The position numbers and the translations under genes were made by a program. The notes below the pieces were generated by a model, which worked only from the letters and a program-made list of their open reading frames with translations, was not told where the DNA came from and searched no databases. This document shows positions 8,524-17,536 of a DNA stretch of 64,000 nucleotides, in pieces; the first letter of the stretch is position 1; each line of letters starts with the position of its first letter. The DNA comes from Pseudomonas viridiflava (GTDB taxonomy: Bacteria; Pseudomonadota; Gammaproteobacteria; Pseudomonadales; Pseudomonadaceae), in contig NZ_UTVH01000121.1 of the NCBI RefSeq assembly GCF_900585905.1, positions 269,843 through 333,842 of the forward strand, written 5' to 3'.

Positions 8524-9195
8524 TCAGGTCCTGTTGTGATCGATATCCAGCTTATAGAAGGTGGCCTTGCCGCCTTCGCTGCTATAACCATGGTTATCCT
8601 GCACGTAAACCCCTGCCTTGAAATACAGTGGCTTGTTGCGCCAGGTTTCGCTGATGGATTTGCTCCAGTCCTTGCCGCTGGCTTTGACGCTCAGCTTGCC
8701 ACCGGGGCTCAGATTGATTCTGTACTTGAACTTCTTGTTCAGCGGTACCCCTTCGGCAATCTTGTAGACACGGCTCTCGTCGTCGTCATAACGATTGCGC
8801 ACCTTGGCGACGATGTCGCCGGTCTTGGTGTCCTCCTTGTACTGATACTCGACCTTCAGCATCGGCTCGGTGCTTTGAAAGGCGTGAATCTGGCCGATAA
8901 CCAGTTTGCCGGTGGACGGCACTTGATTGACTTCAAGCGTCGCGCTCAGGTAGTTGTCGGCGTCAGGGTACATCCAGTTGTGCAGGGTGCCGTCGGACCA
9001 GGTTTCGCGTAGTTCGCTGCGTGGGTACTTGGCGTTTTCCGTGCGGGTTCCAGTGACTGGAGCCCAGAAAAAGATGGCTTTCGATGTCGAGCGAAAATAT
9101 TTGCCGTCGTACCCTTTTTTAAGCAGTGATGTTTCGATGGTCTTGGGGGGCGAGCTCACCGGGATACTGAGGTTCCACGAAGCCATGTCTACCAT
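8524..9195 (-). CDS. Polysaccharide lyase family 7 (alginate lyase), no signal peptide
   Basis: Predicted to cleave alginate by beta-elimination. The 223-residue protein is a single PL7 jelly-roll domain. The three diagnostic strands are visible in order: YPRSELRE (about residue 57), VIGQIHAF (about 98) and YFKAGVYVQDN near the C-terminus. Arg, Gln/His and Tyr of these blocks form the catalytic site in the family. The N-terminus MVDMASWNLSIPVS starts directly with the domain, so no Sec signal is visible. It may act in the cytoplasm or periplasm by an unusual route, or be released on lysis. No alginate biosynthesis genes are nearby. An alternative ATG lies at 9186. Confidence 0.9.
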   Translation of the reverse strand: MVDMASWNLSIPVSSPPKTIETSLLKKGYDGKYFRSTSKAIFFWAPVTGTRTENAKYPRSELRETWSDGTLHNWMYPDADNYLSATLEVNQVPSTGKLVIGQIHAFQSTEPMLKVEYQYKEDTKTGDIVAKVRNRYDDDESRVYKIAEGVPLNKKFKYRINLSPGGKLSVKASGKDWSKSISETWRNKPLYFKAGVYVQDNHGYSSEGGKATFYKLDIDHNRT

Positions 9196-9510
9196 TGTCT
9201 CAATCTTCCACTATTCTGCATTTCCAGTATCAGGCGTCTGAGTCGAGCCTTCGCGAGTCAGTTGTTATACGTTCTCAATAACATCCTGTTAATACGAAAA
9301 TGCCGAACGGATGACGTCAAACTGCTGTCACTTTCTCTGCAGGGCAGGGTTTCAGGGGGCTGTAGAGATTGACCGTTTGTCGGTTGGGCTGAACTTTCCC
9401 GTGCGCGAAGCCCTTAATGGCTCTCGATTTCATCTGTAGCCGACTGGCGTTAAGCTGTTCGGGACTAAAGGTGCCTTAGTTTCTGGCGTAGTACCAAAAA
9501 GAGAAGCAGC
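9196..9510. other. Gap without a gene
   Basis: These 315 bases separate divergent genes (alginate lyase to the left, c-di-GMP protein to the right) and must contain both promoters. The segment around 9255-9300 is relatively AT-rich. No palindrome, repeat or small open frame with a ribosome-binding site stands out. Confidence 0.5.
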
Positions 9511-11640
9511 ATGGAATGCGTGCAACCTAAACCTGGTGATGGAAGTTCTGTTTTACTGGTCGTTGATGACTATCCGGAGAATCTGGTCACGATGTGTGCC
9601 GTCCTGAAAAGACAGGACTGGTGCGTCGTTACTGCAAGCTCTGGTGTCGAGGCCCTGGGTGTCCTGCTGGAGCGGGAAGTTGACCTGGTTCTGCTCGATG
9701 TGCAGATGCCGGGCATGGATGGCTTTGAAGTCGCTCGCCTGATGCGGGGCAGCCAGCGAACGCGGCTGACGCCGATTATTTTCCTTACTGCCAACGAGCA
9801 GTCTCAGGATGCGGTGCACCGTGGCTATGCCAGTGGTGCCGTCGATTACCTGTTCAAACCCTTCGATCCCAACGTGCTCAGGCCCAAAGTGCAGGCCCTG
9901 CTGGAGCAACAGCAGAACCGTCGCACCTTGCAGAAGCTGACCCAGGAACTGGAAGGGGCCAGGGCGTTCAACGCATCGGTGCTGGACAACATCGACGAGG
10001 GCATTCTGGTGGTCGATGAGGCAGGGCTGATCAGCTTTGCCAACCCGGCGATCTGTCGCCTGCTCGGCGCGCGGGTCGAAGCGCTGCGCGGCACCCGGGT
10101 TATCGACTATCTGGCCGAACCGCATGTGGTCGACTGGGCGCAGTCCAGCTTCTACCGCCATTATCGCAGTGCCGATATCTACCGCTTGCACGATGCCGTC
10201 CTGCGCACTGCTGACGGGCGTCAGCTGCCGGTGGCATTGTCCTGCGCGCCGCTGCCGGTCGAGCAGAAGGCTATGGTGTTCAGCATTCTCGACATGTCCG
10301 TGGTGCGCAATCTGTATCAGCAACTCGAACAGCAGGCCGTCACCGACGCGCTGACCGGGCTGCTCAACCGCCGTGGTTTCTATCAGGCGGTGGAGGGCAC
10401 GTTGCTGCGCAGTGAGCAGGCGGGGCAGTTTCTGGTGTTGCTGTACCTGGATCTGGACGGGTTCAAGAAGGTCAACGATTCCCTCGGTCATGACGCTGGT
10501 GATCAGGTGTTGCTGTGGGTGGCGCAGCAGCTCAAGGAATGCATGCGCCCCTATGATGTGTTGGCACGCATGGGCGGGGACGAGTTCACGGTGGTCATCG
10601 ATGGTCTCGATTTCCCCGAGCAGGCCGCCAAAGTGGCGGAAAAACTGATCGAGCGGGTTTCAGTGCGTCGGCAGGTCGACGGCGTGGACATCACCCTGGG
10701 TGCCAGCATCGGCATCGCCACCTTCCCGGATTGCGGCTCTACCCTGGACGGCCTGCTGCGCGCAGCGGACATCGCCATGTACGAAGCGAAACGGGCAGGC
10801 CGTCAGCAGTATCGCTTCTACGATCAGGAAATGAATGGCCGCGCCCGCTCGCGTCTGATGCTCGAAGACAGCGTGCGCAGTGCCATCGACGGCCAGGATT
10901 TTTCCATGGTCTATCAGCCTCAGGTGTCTATCGCCGACGGCCGCCTGCGCGGCTTCGAGGCGTTGCTGAGGTGGCAGCATCCAAGTGCTGGCGACGTGCC
11001 GCCGGGGGTCTTCATCCCACTGCTGGAAGAAACGCGCCTGATCAATCGTCTGGGCAGCTGGATCTTCGAGCAGTGCGCCGAGCATCGACGGCGTTGCAAG
11101 GATGTGTTCGATTCAACCATGGTGCTGAGCATCAGCGTCAGCCCGACCCAGTTCAGCATGCCAAACCTGGCGGCCGAGTTGCGGCGCGCGATGCAGCGCT
11201 TCGGGCTGGTGCCGGGGCAGCTTGAGGTCGAAATCACCGAGGCATCGCTGGTGCAGAATCTGGCCCACAGCCGCAACCAGATCCGCCATCTGCATGACAT
11301 CGGCATCAGTATTGCGCTGGATGACTTCGGCGTCGGCGATTGTTCCCTGGCGCACCTGCGCAACCTGGACATCGATACCCTGAAAATCGACCGCCATTTC
11401 ATCAGTGGCATGCTCACTTCGCCCCGTGACAGGGCGGTGGCGCGCAGCATCATCGACTTGTGTCGCAACCTCGACGTGCTGGTGATTGCCGAGGGCGTCG
11501 AGACGCTGGAGCAATACCAGTGGCTCGCTGACAACGGCTGTCAGTTGATTCAGGGCTTCCTAGTGGCGCGGCCGATGCTGGCCGAGGATGCCGTGCAGTT
11601 TCCGGTGATGTTCGACTGGCAGCGGTTAAAGCAGCAATGA
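9511..11640 (+). CDS. Response regulator with PAS, GGDEF and EAL domains
   Basis: A 709-residue cytoplasmic c-di-GMP enzyme under phosphorelay control. The N-terminal receiver (about 12-130) has the phospho-acceptor Asp63 in LVLLDVQMPGMDG and the conserved Lys in YLFKPFD. A PAS domain follows (about 150-265). The diguanylate cyclase domain has an intact GGDEF at 355-359 and an inhibitory-site RxxD (RPYD) just before it. The phosphodiesterase domain has EAL at 483-485, with later motifs ITEAS, DDFGVGDCSLAHL (usually DDFGTGYSSL) and AEGVE. Both activities are therefore plausible, switched by phosphorylation. No histidine kinase is adjacent, so it is an orphan regulator. The downstream metallopeptidase gene starts 40 bases after the stop. 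Confidence 0.92.
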   Translation: MECVQPKPGDGSSVLLVVDDYPENLVTMCAVLKRQDWCVVTASSGVEALGVLLEREVDLVLLDVQMPGMDGFEVARLMRGSQRTRLTPIIFLTANEQSQDAVHRGYASGAVDYLFKPFDPNVLRPKVQALLEQQQNRRTLQKLTQELEGARAFNASVLDNIDEGILVVDEAGLISFANPAICRLLGARVEALRGTRVIDYLAEPHVVDWAQSSFYRHYRSADIYRLHDAVLRTADGRQLPVALSCAPLPVEQKAMVFSILDMSVVRNLYQQLEQQAVTDALTGLLNRRGFYQAVEGTLLRSEQAGQFLVLLYLDLDGFKKVNDSLGHDAGDQVLLWVAQQLKECMRPYDVLARMGGDEFTVVIDGLDFPEQAAKVAEKLIERVSVRRQVDGVDITLGASIGIATFPDCGSTLDGLLRAADIAMYEAKRAGRQQYRFYDQEMNGRARSRLMLEDSVRSAIDGQDFSMVYQPQVSIADGRLRGFEALLRWQHPSAGDVPPGVFIPLLEETRLINRLGSWIFEQCAEHRRRCKDVFDSTMVLSISVSPTQFSMPNLAAELRRAMQRFGLVPGQLEVEITEASLVQNLAHSRNQIRHLHDIGISIALDDFGVGDCSLAHLRNLDIDTLKIDRHFISGMLTSPRDRAVARSIIDLCRNLDVLVIAEGVETLEQYQWLADNGCQLIQGFLVARPMLAEDAVQFPVMFDWQRLKQQ

Positions 11641-11680
11641 GTTGGGTACACTGGTGTTTTTCGCAAGTGTATGGCTATTC

Positions 11681-12193
11681 ATGACGGTATTGACCCTTGC
11701 ACCTCTCAAATACCTGCAGGCCTACCCGCCAGCGCTGCAGGACCAGGTCCGCCAGCTGATCGCTCAGAACAAGCTAGGCGAGTACCTGCAGCAGCGCTAT
11801 CCCGAGCGGCACGCCGTACAGAGCGACAAGGCGCTGTATGCCTACGCGCTGGCGCTGAAACAGGAGCACCTGCGAACCGCGCCGACCATCGACAAGGTGC
11901 TGTTCGACAACCGCCTGGACCTGACGCATCGCGCGCTGGGCCTGCACACGGCGATTTCGAGAGTGCAGGGTGGCAAGCTCAAGGCCAAGAAGGAAATCCG
12001 CGTGGCCTCGTTGTTCAAGGACGCGGCGCCTGAGTTCCTGAAGATGATTGTGGTGCACGAACTGGCGCATTTTCGCGAGTCGGATCACAACAAGGCGTTC
12101 TACAAACTCTGCGAATACATGCAGCCGGGCTACCACCAGGTGGAGTTTGACCTGCGGGTGTACCTGACCTGGCGGGACATGGCGGGCAAGTAA
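11681..12193 (+). CDS. YgjP-type (DUF45) metallopeptidase-domain protein
   Basis: A 170-residue protein with a zinc-binding HELAH motif at about residues 126-130 and a further His at 136 (HELAHFRESDHNKAF), as in the YgjP/DUF45 family of predicted metal-dependent hydrolases. The substrate is unknown. The frame is open upstream to a TTG at 11642. The ATG at 11681 is preferred because it begins the conserved-looking MTVLTLAPLKYLQAYPP and avoids crowding the upstream stop at 11640. It follows the c-di-GMP gene on the same strand and could share its transcript. The HTH gene follows after 43 bases. Confidence 0.8.
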   Translation: MTVLTLAPLKYLQAYPPALQDQVRQLIAQNKLGEYLQQRYPERHAVQSDKALYAYALALKQEHLRTAPTIDKVLFDNRLDLTHRALGLHTAISRVQGGKLKAKKEIRVASLFKDAAPEFLKMIVVHELAHFRESDHNKAFYKLCEYMQPGYHQVEFDLRVYLTWRDMAGK

Positions 12194-12236
12194 GCCGCCA
12201 CTGCACGAATCGAAAACCAGACAAGGCCGCGCAACG

Positions 12237-12533
12237 ATGGATGTCAGCAAGACCAAAAGCAGTTTCTACCGTCGCCTCTACGTGGCGTACCTGATCGACA
12301 GCGAAACCGCCAGCAATGTGCCTGCGCTGGTGGATATCACCGGCATGCCCCGGCGCACTGCCCAGGACACCATTGCAGCGCTGGCAGACCTGGACATCGA
12401 GTGTGCGTTCGAGCAGCAGGACGGCGCGCGCAATCATGCAGGCCAATACCGAATCCGGAGCTGGGGCGCCATCGACAGGCAGTGGATTGCCGCCAATCTG
12501 GCGCAGATCAAGGCGGTCCTCGGCTACCCCTGA
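12237..12533 (+). CDS. Small winged-helix/HTH-domain protein
   Basis: A 98-residue basic protein whose centre, PALVDITGMPRRTAQDTIAALADLD, reads as a helix-turn-helix with a recognition helix. The C-terminal part, RYxIR-like (QYRIRSWGAIDRQW), could form a wing. It is most likely a small DNA-binding regulator, with unknown target. It lies 43 bases after the metallopeptidase gene on the same strand and is convergent with elaA, whose stop is only 4 bases away. No named homologue is recognised. Confidence 0.7.
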   Translation: MDVSKTKSSFYRRLYVAYLIDSETASNVPALVDITGMPRRTAQDTIAALADLDIECAFEQQDGARNHAGQYRIRSWGAIDRQWIAANLAQIKAVLGYP

Positions 12534-12537
12534 GCGA

Positions 12538-12996
12538 TCACTCCAGATCGCGCCGCATGCCAATGTGCGGGATATCATCTTCCAGATACACCTCACCGAC
12601 CGGCTCGAAGCCATAGCGGCTGTAATAGCTCTGAAGGTGTGCCTGCGCGGACAGGTAAATGGGCTGATCGGGCCAGGTTTTCTCGGCGTTTGCCAGCGCC
12701 TGTTCCATCAGTTGATGACCCATGCCGCGGCTGCGGATTGACGGCGCGGTCACGACCCGGCCGATGGTCACGTCGCCACCTTGCTGAATCGGGTCGAGCA
12801 GGCGCAGATAGGCCACCAGTGTTTCGTCCTGCCAGGCCATCAGGTGACAGGTATCGCCCGTCAAATCCATACCGTCGAGGTCCAGATACACGCACTTCTG
12901 CTCGACCACGAATACTTCTGCGCGCAGCTTGAGAATGGCGTAAAGCTGCTCTTTGCCGAGGTCGGTGTGATGTCTGCAGATCCAGGTGATAGGCAT
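12538..12996 (-). CDS. elaA: ElaA-family GNAT acetyltransferase
   Basis: A 152-residue GCN5-related N-acetyltransferase. The N-terminal half has LYAILKLRAEVFVVEQ, characteristic of the ElaA subgroup. The acetyl-CoA binding loop is GRVVTAPSIRSRGMGHQLM (R/Q-x-x-G-x-G type), and the C-terminal YYSRYGFEPVGEVYLED closes the fold. The physiological acceptor is unknown. Its stop is 4 bases from that of the small HTH gene (convergent). It is preceded by a 269-base gap before the next gene, where nothing else is evident. Confidence 0.88.
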   Translation of the reverse strand: MPITWICRHHTDLGKEQLYAILKLRAEVFVVEQKCVYLDLDGMDLTGDTCHLMAWQDETLVAYLRLLDPIQQGGDVTIGRVVTAPSIRSRGMGHQLMEQALANAEKTWPDQPIYLSAQAHLQSYYSRYGFEPVGEVYLEDDIPHIGMRRDLE

Positions 12997-13265
12997 GTGG
13001 CTGACTCGAAGGGGAACGTGCCGCGAATTCTAAACGCATCCCGGCCGATACCCAACAAAACAGTCGGAACCATCGCCCCGAGAATGCTTCAGAGGGGGTG
13101 CCGACCAGCCGATGACAGCTTTGTGACACGGTCGACACTTTCATATCGCAGGGGCCAGTTGTGAAACCTGCGTAATCAGCTTCAATCAAGCCAGGCGGCT
13201 GTTCGACCGTTGTGCGCAAACGCTGACGACATTATCCGGGCCCGGCCCGTCTCAGGGAAACGAGT

Positions 13266-14018
13266 ATGACGCGCGTGCTTCGAGCCTTACGGATGCTGGG
13301 TATAGGGGTGCTGGGTGGCCTGCTGGTGAGCCACGCGTGTGCCCATGATAAATTGCGTCTGGTTGGCGACGCGTGGCCGCCGTTCAGCGATGCTTCGCTG
13401 CTCAACAATGGCCTGGCGACGGATCTGGTGAGCACGGCGCTGGCCAGGGCTGGCTACGCCACTGAGTACGAGCAAGTGCCCTGGGCGCGGGCGGTACTGG
13501 GTTTGTCCCAGGGCCGTTACGACATTCTGGTTAACGCCTGGTTAAACGACGAGCGCAAGGAGGTCGGCGTTTATTCGGCGCAATACCTGCTCAATCGTAT
13601 CCGCCTCCTCAAGCGGGCGCGCTCAAGTGTCCAGTATCGCGACCTGAGTCAGCTGTATGAGCGGCCCATCGCCGTGGTTCGCGGTTACGCCTATTCTCCG
13701 GAATTCGACAACGATCCCATGCTGCATAAAGTCCCGGTGGGCAGTTTTCCTGTGGCTTTGCGCATGCTGCTGGCCGGGCGCGTCGATCTTGCGGTGGAAG
13801 ACGAATTTGTCGCCCGTTATCACATGGCCGCCGAACCTCGCAGCGTGCGCGACAAACTGGAGTTCCTGCCCAAGTCACTGGCCGAGAACAGCCTGCATAT
13901 TCTGGTCAGCCTGAAAAATCCCGAGCATGCCGAGATCATCGCCGGTTTTGACCGTGAGATAGCGGCGATGAAAGTCGATGGCACGTACGCCGAGATTTTC
14001 ACCCGGCATGGTCTGTAG
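13266..14018 (+). CDS. Periplasmic solute-binding protein, family 3
   Basis: A 250-residue protein with a signal peptide (basic MTRVLRALR, hydrophobic LGIGVLGGLLVSHACA, probable cleavage at CAHD) followed by the bacterial family-3 solute-binding fold: DAWPPFSD, LATDLVSTALARAGY, VPWARAVLGLSQGRYDILVNAW. Such proteins usually bind polar amino acids for an ABC importer. No permease or ATPase gene is adjacent, so it may be an orphan receptor or serve a transporter elsewhere. Its last 20 bases overlap the 3' end of yccS on the opposite strand (13999-14018), so the two transcripts overlap tail to tail. Confidence 0.85.
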   Translation: MTRVLRALRMLGIGVLGGLLVSHACAHDKLRLVGDAWPPFSDASLLNNGLATDLVSTALARAGYATEYEQVPWARAVLGLSQGRYDILVNAWLNDERKEVGVYSAQYLLNRIRLLKRARSSVQYRDLSQLYERPIAVVRGYAYSPEFDNDPMLHKVPVGSFPVALRMLLAGRVDLAVEDEFVARYHMAAEPRSVRDKLEFLPKSLAENSLHILVSLKNPEHAEIIAGFDREIAAMKVDGTYAEIFTRHGL

Positions 14019-16200
14019 CCGGTAGCGTGGGCGCCTTGATCAGGTGCCCCGCCAGTGTTCGCAGCGGGCCCAGCTGGCGGCAGATCAAAGCCAACTGCGT
14101 CTGCACCAGCCGCTGGCTTTCATCGAGTTCGTCGGGCATTTGCTCCAGCTCGCTGGCCAGGGCCTCTTCCGCGTCACTGTGAATCGCCACCGCTTGCTTC
14201 TCCGCCAGACCCTGGGCGATTTCGTCGATGCTGGCCGCCAGCGTAGTGCCGGCGCCGTCGATCAGATGCTCGCGGACCTCGCCGGGCAACTGCGTATCGC
14301 GATGCGCGCCCAGGCCCGACAGATAGCTGAGCAAGGTGTGGGAGAGCACCAGAAAGCGAAAGCCGACGTCGGCCTCCTTGCGGAAGTGTCCTGGCTCCAT
14401 GAGCATGTTGGCCAGGGTCGTGGACAGCGCCGCGTCGGCGTTGTGTGCATTGCGGCGGGCAAGGCGATAGGCCAGGTCATCGCTTTTGCCGTTGGCGTAC
14501 TGCTGCATGATCTGGCGCAGGTAGATACTGTTGCAGGTCAGCGTGTTGGCCAGCACCTTGTTCAGGCGCCGGCCCTGCCAGTCCGGCAGGAACAGGAACA
14601 CCGCCAGCCCCGCGATCAGGCTGCCCAGCAGGGTATCGAACAGGCGCGGCAGAAACAGGCCATAACCGTCGCCCACCTGGTTGAAGCAGAACAGCACCAT
14701 GATGGTGATGGCCGCAGTGGACAGCGTGTAACGGGTGGTGCGATTGACGAAGAACACCACCCCGGCGATCACTGCGCACATTGATTGCAGAATCGGGCTG
14801 GTCACCAGATCGAACAGCACCCAGCCGATGGTCAGGCCAATGGCGGTGCCGATGATCCGCTGACCCAGTTTGCGTCGCGTGGCGCCGTAGCTGGGCTGGC
14901 AGACAAATACTGTGGTGAGGATGATCCAGTAGCCCTGCGATGGATGAATCAGGTGCACCATCGCATAGCCGACCACCAGCGCCAGTGGCAGGCGCAGGGC
15001 GTGGCGGAACAGCAGCGATGTCGGCGTCATCTGCAGGCGCAGGCGCGTCCAGGCATCCTTGAGGTTGCGTGGCGAACGGTCCAGCAGCGAGCTGTCGGTG
15101 GCGTCGGCCACGGCATCAGGGTTACTCGCGTCACTGAGCAGGCGATCCAGGGTTTCCAGGTTGTTGGCCAGCGCTCGCAGCGAGCGCAGCAGCCCGCGCC
15201 ACGCCGGATTGCTCTGAATGCGCAGGTGCTCCAGCGAGGCGCGCAGGTCTTCCATGGCGTGGGCGAAGCTGTCGCCGTAGACGAACGGCTGGCGCAGTTG
15301 AATCGACTCGGACAACGCCTGACACGCCACACCCTGCTGGCGCAGCAGGCGCTGGCAGCGGAACAGTACATCGCTGTGGAAGAAGGCCTCGGCCAGCGAG
15401 TTGTAGGGGTAATGCGATGAACTGGCGCGCTCGTGGATATCCTGAGCGATGAAATACAGCTTGAGGTAACGGCTGACCTTGGAGCCTGGGCGGCCGTTGC
15501 CAACCCGGTGCAGGATGATTTCCTTGGTGGCGTTCAGCGCGGCCACCACCCGGCCGTTCTGCTGTGCCAGTTCCAGACGCCGCGCTTCCACGTCCAGTTG
15601 GCGAATGGGCTCGAACAGACTGGATTTGAGCTTCAGGTACTGGCCCAGTTCACGAAACAGGCGAGCCAGCGCCTGCTGCACCGGCTGGTTGGAAAACAGC
15701 ATCTGCCACAGCACCGACAACAGTCCGTACCACGCCGCGCCTGCCACCAGCAGCATGGGTTCATGCCAGAAATCCAGCACTTGGCCACCGCGCTGATCGA
15801 CGCCAATCATGGTGTAGACCGAGAGAATCAACGTGCCGTAGGCAATCGCGCTGTAGCGCTCTCCCAATGCCCCGAGCATAGTCAGGCAGAAGGCCGCCAG
15901 CGCCAGGGAGCAGACGAACAGAATCGGGTAGGGAAACAGCAACTCGACGGCCAACGCCGCGACGCTGAAGCACACCAGCGTCACCGCCAGCGCATTGAGG
16001 CGGCCCTGCCAGCTGTCATCGGTCTCGGCCAGCGCGCTGGCGATGATCCCCAGAAACAGCGGGATCAGCAGGCTCATTTCGTTCTGATACCAGCACAGCG
16101 CCATGCTGCCGGTCAGCGCAATGAAGACGCGAACGCTGTAGCTGAACTTATCGAGCGCCCACAGACGTCGGAGCGTATGACGAAGAGATGTCGAGGCCAT
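13999..16200 (-). CDS. yccS: YccS-like FUSC-family inner-membrane protein
   Basis: A 733-residue membrane protein with the YccS plan: an N-terminal block of about six helices (from VRVFIALTGSMALCWYQ to residue 170), a cytoplasmic helical middle (about 180-400), a second helix block (LPLALVVGYAMVHLIHPSQ onward, about 405-530), and a long soluble C-terminus. The family includes aromatic-acid exporters of the FusC/AaeB type, but the YccS substrate is unknown. The start codon has no obvious ribosome-binding site. A paired TGTACA palindrome sits 40-68 bases upstream. It is convergent and overlapping with the solute-binding gene. Confidence 0.87.
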   Translation of the reverse strand: MASTSLRHTLRRLWALDKFSYSVRVFIALTGSMALCWYQNEMSLLIPLFLGIIASALAETDDSWQGRLNALAVTLVCFSVAALAVELLFPYPILFVCSLALAAFCLTMLGALGERYSAIAYGTLILSVYTMIGVDQRGGQVLDFWHEPMLLVAGAAWYGLLSVLWQMLFSNQPVQQALARLFRELGQYLKLKSSLFEPIRQLDVEARRLELAQQNGRVVAALNATKEIILHRVGNGRPGSKVSRYLKLYFIAQDIHERASSSHYPYNSLAEAFFHSDVLFRCQRLLRQQGVACQALSESIQLRQPFVYGDSFAHAMEDLRASLEHLRIQSNPAWRGLLRSLRALANNLETLDRLLSDASNPDAVADATDSSLLDRSPRNLKDAWTRLRLQMTPTSLLFRHALRLPLALVVGYAMVHLIHPSQGYWIILTTVFVCQPSYGATRRKLGQRIIGTAIGLTIGWVLFDLVTSPILQSMCAVIAGVVFFVNRTTRYTLSTAAITIMVLFCFNQVGDGYGLFLPRLFDTLLGSLIAGLAVFLFLPDWQGRRLNKVLANTLTCNSIYLRQIMQQYANGKSDDLAYRLARRNAHNADAALSTTLANMLMEPGHFRKEADVGFRFLVLSHTLLSYLSGLGAHRDTQLPGEVREHLIDGAGTTLAASIDEIAQGLAEKQAVAIHSDAEEALASELEQMPDELDESQRLVQTQLALICRQLGPLRTLAGHLIKAPTLPATDHAG

Positions 16201-16239
16201 AGGAGAGCTGGTTCACGAATGATCAATGCAGAAGTGGAT

Positions 16240-16268
16240 ATGTACAGGCCTGAGACGAATCTGTACAT
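16240..16268. promoter_or_regulatory. Operator candidate upstream of yccS
   Basis: ATGTACAG (16240-16247) and CTGTACAT (16261-16268) form a perfect 8-base inverted repeat with a 13-base spacer. Each arm itself contains the self-complementary TGTACA, with the two centres 21 bases (two helical turns) apart. It begins 40 bases before the yccS start, a typical repressor or activator position. The cognate regulator is unknown. Confidence 0.55.
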
Positions 16269-16322
16269 CTGCGGATCGAGATTTATTCGGTCCCACGTCA
16301 GGTAGTGGCTCTGAATTCCCAG

Positions 16323-17501
16323 TCAGACAAACTGCGCTGCCGCGTACCCCGACGCCCAGGCCCACTGGAAGTTGAAGCCGCCCAGATGGCCGCTGACATC
16401 CAGCACTTCGCCGACAAAATACAGGCCGGGCGACTTCAGCGATTCCATGGTCTTTGACGACACTTCGCGCGTGTCGATGCCGCCCAGGGTCACCTCCGCC
16501 GTGCGATAGCCTTCCGTGCCCGCCGGGACCACCTGCCAGTCCGCCAGCCTGTCGGCGATATCGGCCAGCTCGGCATGGGTGTACTGCTTCATCGGCTTTG
16601 ACACGAACCACTGCTCGGCGATCAGGTTGGCCATCTTTTTGGTGAAGATGTCCCCCAGCAGGGTTTTCAGCTCGCTGTTGGGTCGCTCGGCCTGCTGCTG
16701 GTTGAGCCAGGCTGGCACATCGTGATCGGGCATCAGGTTGATCTGCACGCTGTCGCCGGCCTGCCAGAACGATGAAATCTGCAGGATCGCCGGGCCACTG
16801 AGGCCGCGGTGGGTAAACAGGATGTTCTCGCGAAAGCTTTCGTCGTTGCAGCTCACCAGACAATCAACCGAGGTGCCGGACAGCTCGGTGCACAGCGTCT
16901 TGAGCTGGTCGGTGATGGTGAACGGCACCAGGCCTGCGCGGGTCGGCAGCAGCGTATGGCCGAACTGTTTGCCGACCTGGTAGCCAAAGCCGGTGGCACC
17001 CAGCGTCGGGATCGACAGGCCGCCCGTGGCGATCACCAGAGACTGACAATTGAGAGGGCCCAGGGTCGTGTGCAGGGTGTAGCAGTGTTCGGACTTGTCG
17101 ATCTGCTGCACCGAGGTGTCCATGTGCAACTCGACGCCGGCCTGGCTGCATTCATCCAGCAGCAGCTCAAGGATGTCGCTGGACTTATTGTCGCAGAACA
17201 GCTGACCCAGCTTTTTCTCGTGATACGGCACGCCGTGTTTGCCCACCAGAGCGATGAAATCCCACTGGGTGTAACGCGCCAGCGCCGATTTGCAGAAATG
17301 CGGGTTCTGCGAGAGGAAATTGGCCGGCTCGGTATACAGGTTGGTGAAATTGCAGCGCCCGCCGCCGGACATGAGGATCTTCTTGCCGGGCTTGTTGGCG
17401 TGATCGATCAGCATCACCTTGCGGCCCCGGCCAGCGGCGGTCAGCGCGCACATCAAACCTGCGGCGCCAGCGCCAATGATCACAACGTCAGTAACGGGCA
17501 A
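16323..17501 (-). CDS. BaiN/HI0933-family NAD(P)/FAD-dependent oxidoreductase
   Basis: A 392-residue flavoprotein with the Rossmann FAD motif VVIIGAGAAGLMCALTAAGRG at the N-terminus and the family mark KILMSGGGRCNFTN around residue 50. The C-terminus closes with GLYFVGEVLDVSGHLGGFNFQWAW. The physiological reaction is not established for this family. The TTG at 17501 was chosen because GAGGA lies 7 bases upstream and homologous-looking sequence starts MPVTDVVIIG. An upstream GTG at 17531 would add ten residues. Nothing adjacent suggests a pathway. Confidence 0.85.
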   Translation of the reverse strand: MPVTDVVIIGAGAAGLMCALTAAGRGRKVMLIDHANKPGKKILMSGGGRCNFTNLYTEPANFLSQNPHFCKSALARYTQWDFIALVGKHGVPYHEKKLGQLFCDNKSSDILELLLDECSQAGVELHMDTSVQQIDKSEHCYTLHTTLGPLNCQSLVIATGGLSIPTLGATGFGYQVGKQFGHTLLPTRAGLVPFTITDQLKTLCTELSGTSVDCLVSCNDESFRENILFTHRGLSGPAILQISSFWQAGDSVQINLMPDHDVPAWLNQQQAERPNSELKTLLGDIFTKKMANLIAEQWFVSKPMKQYTHAELADIADRLADWQVVPAGTEGYRTAEVTLGGIDTREVSSKTMESLKSPGLYFVGEVLDVSGHLGGFNFQWAWASGYAAAQFV

Positions 17502-17536
17502 AGCGAGTTCCTCGGGAGTAAATTGACACACTATTT

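Noticed and set aside
12015..12614. 199-codon minus-strand frame across the metallopeptidase and HTH genes
   Set aside because: Overlaps two better supported plus-strand genes and part of elaA; no start signal or domain.
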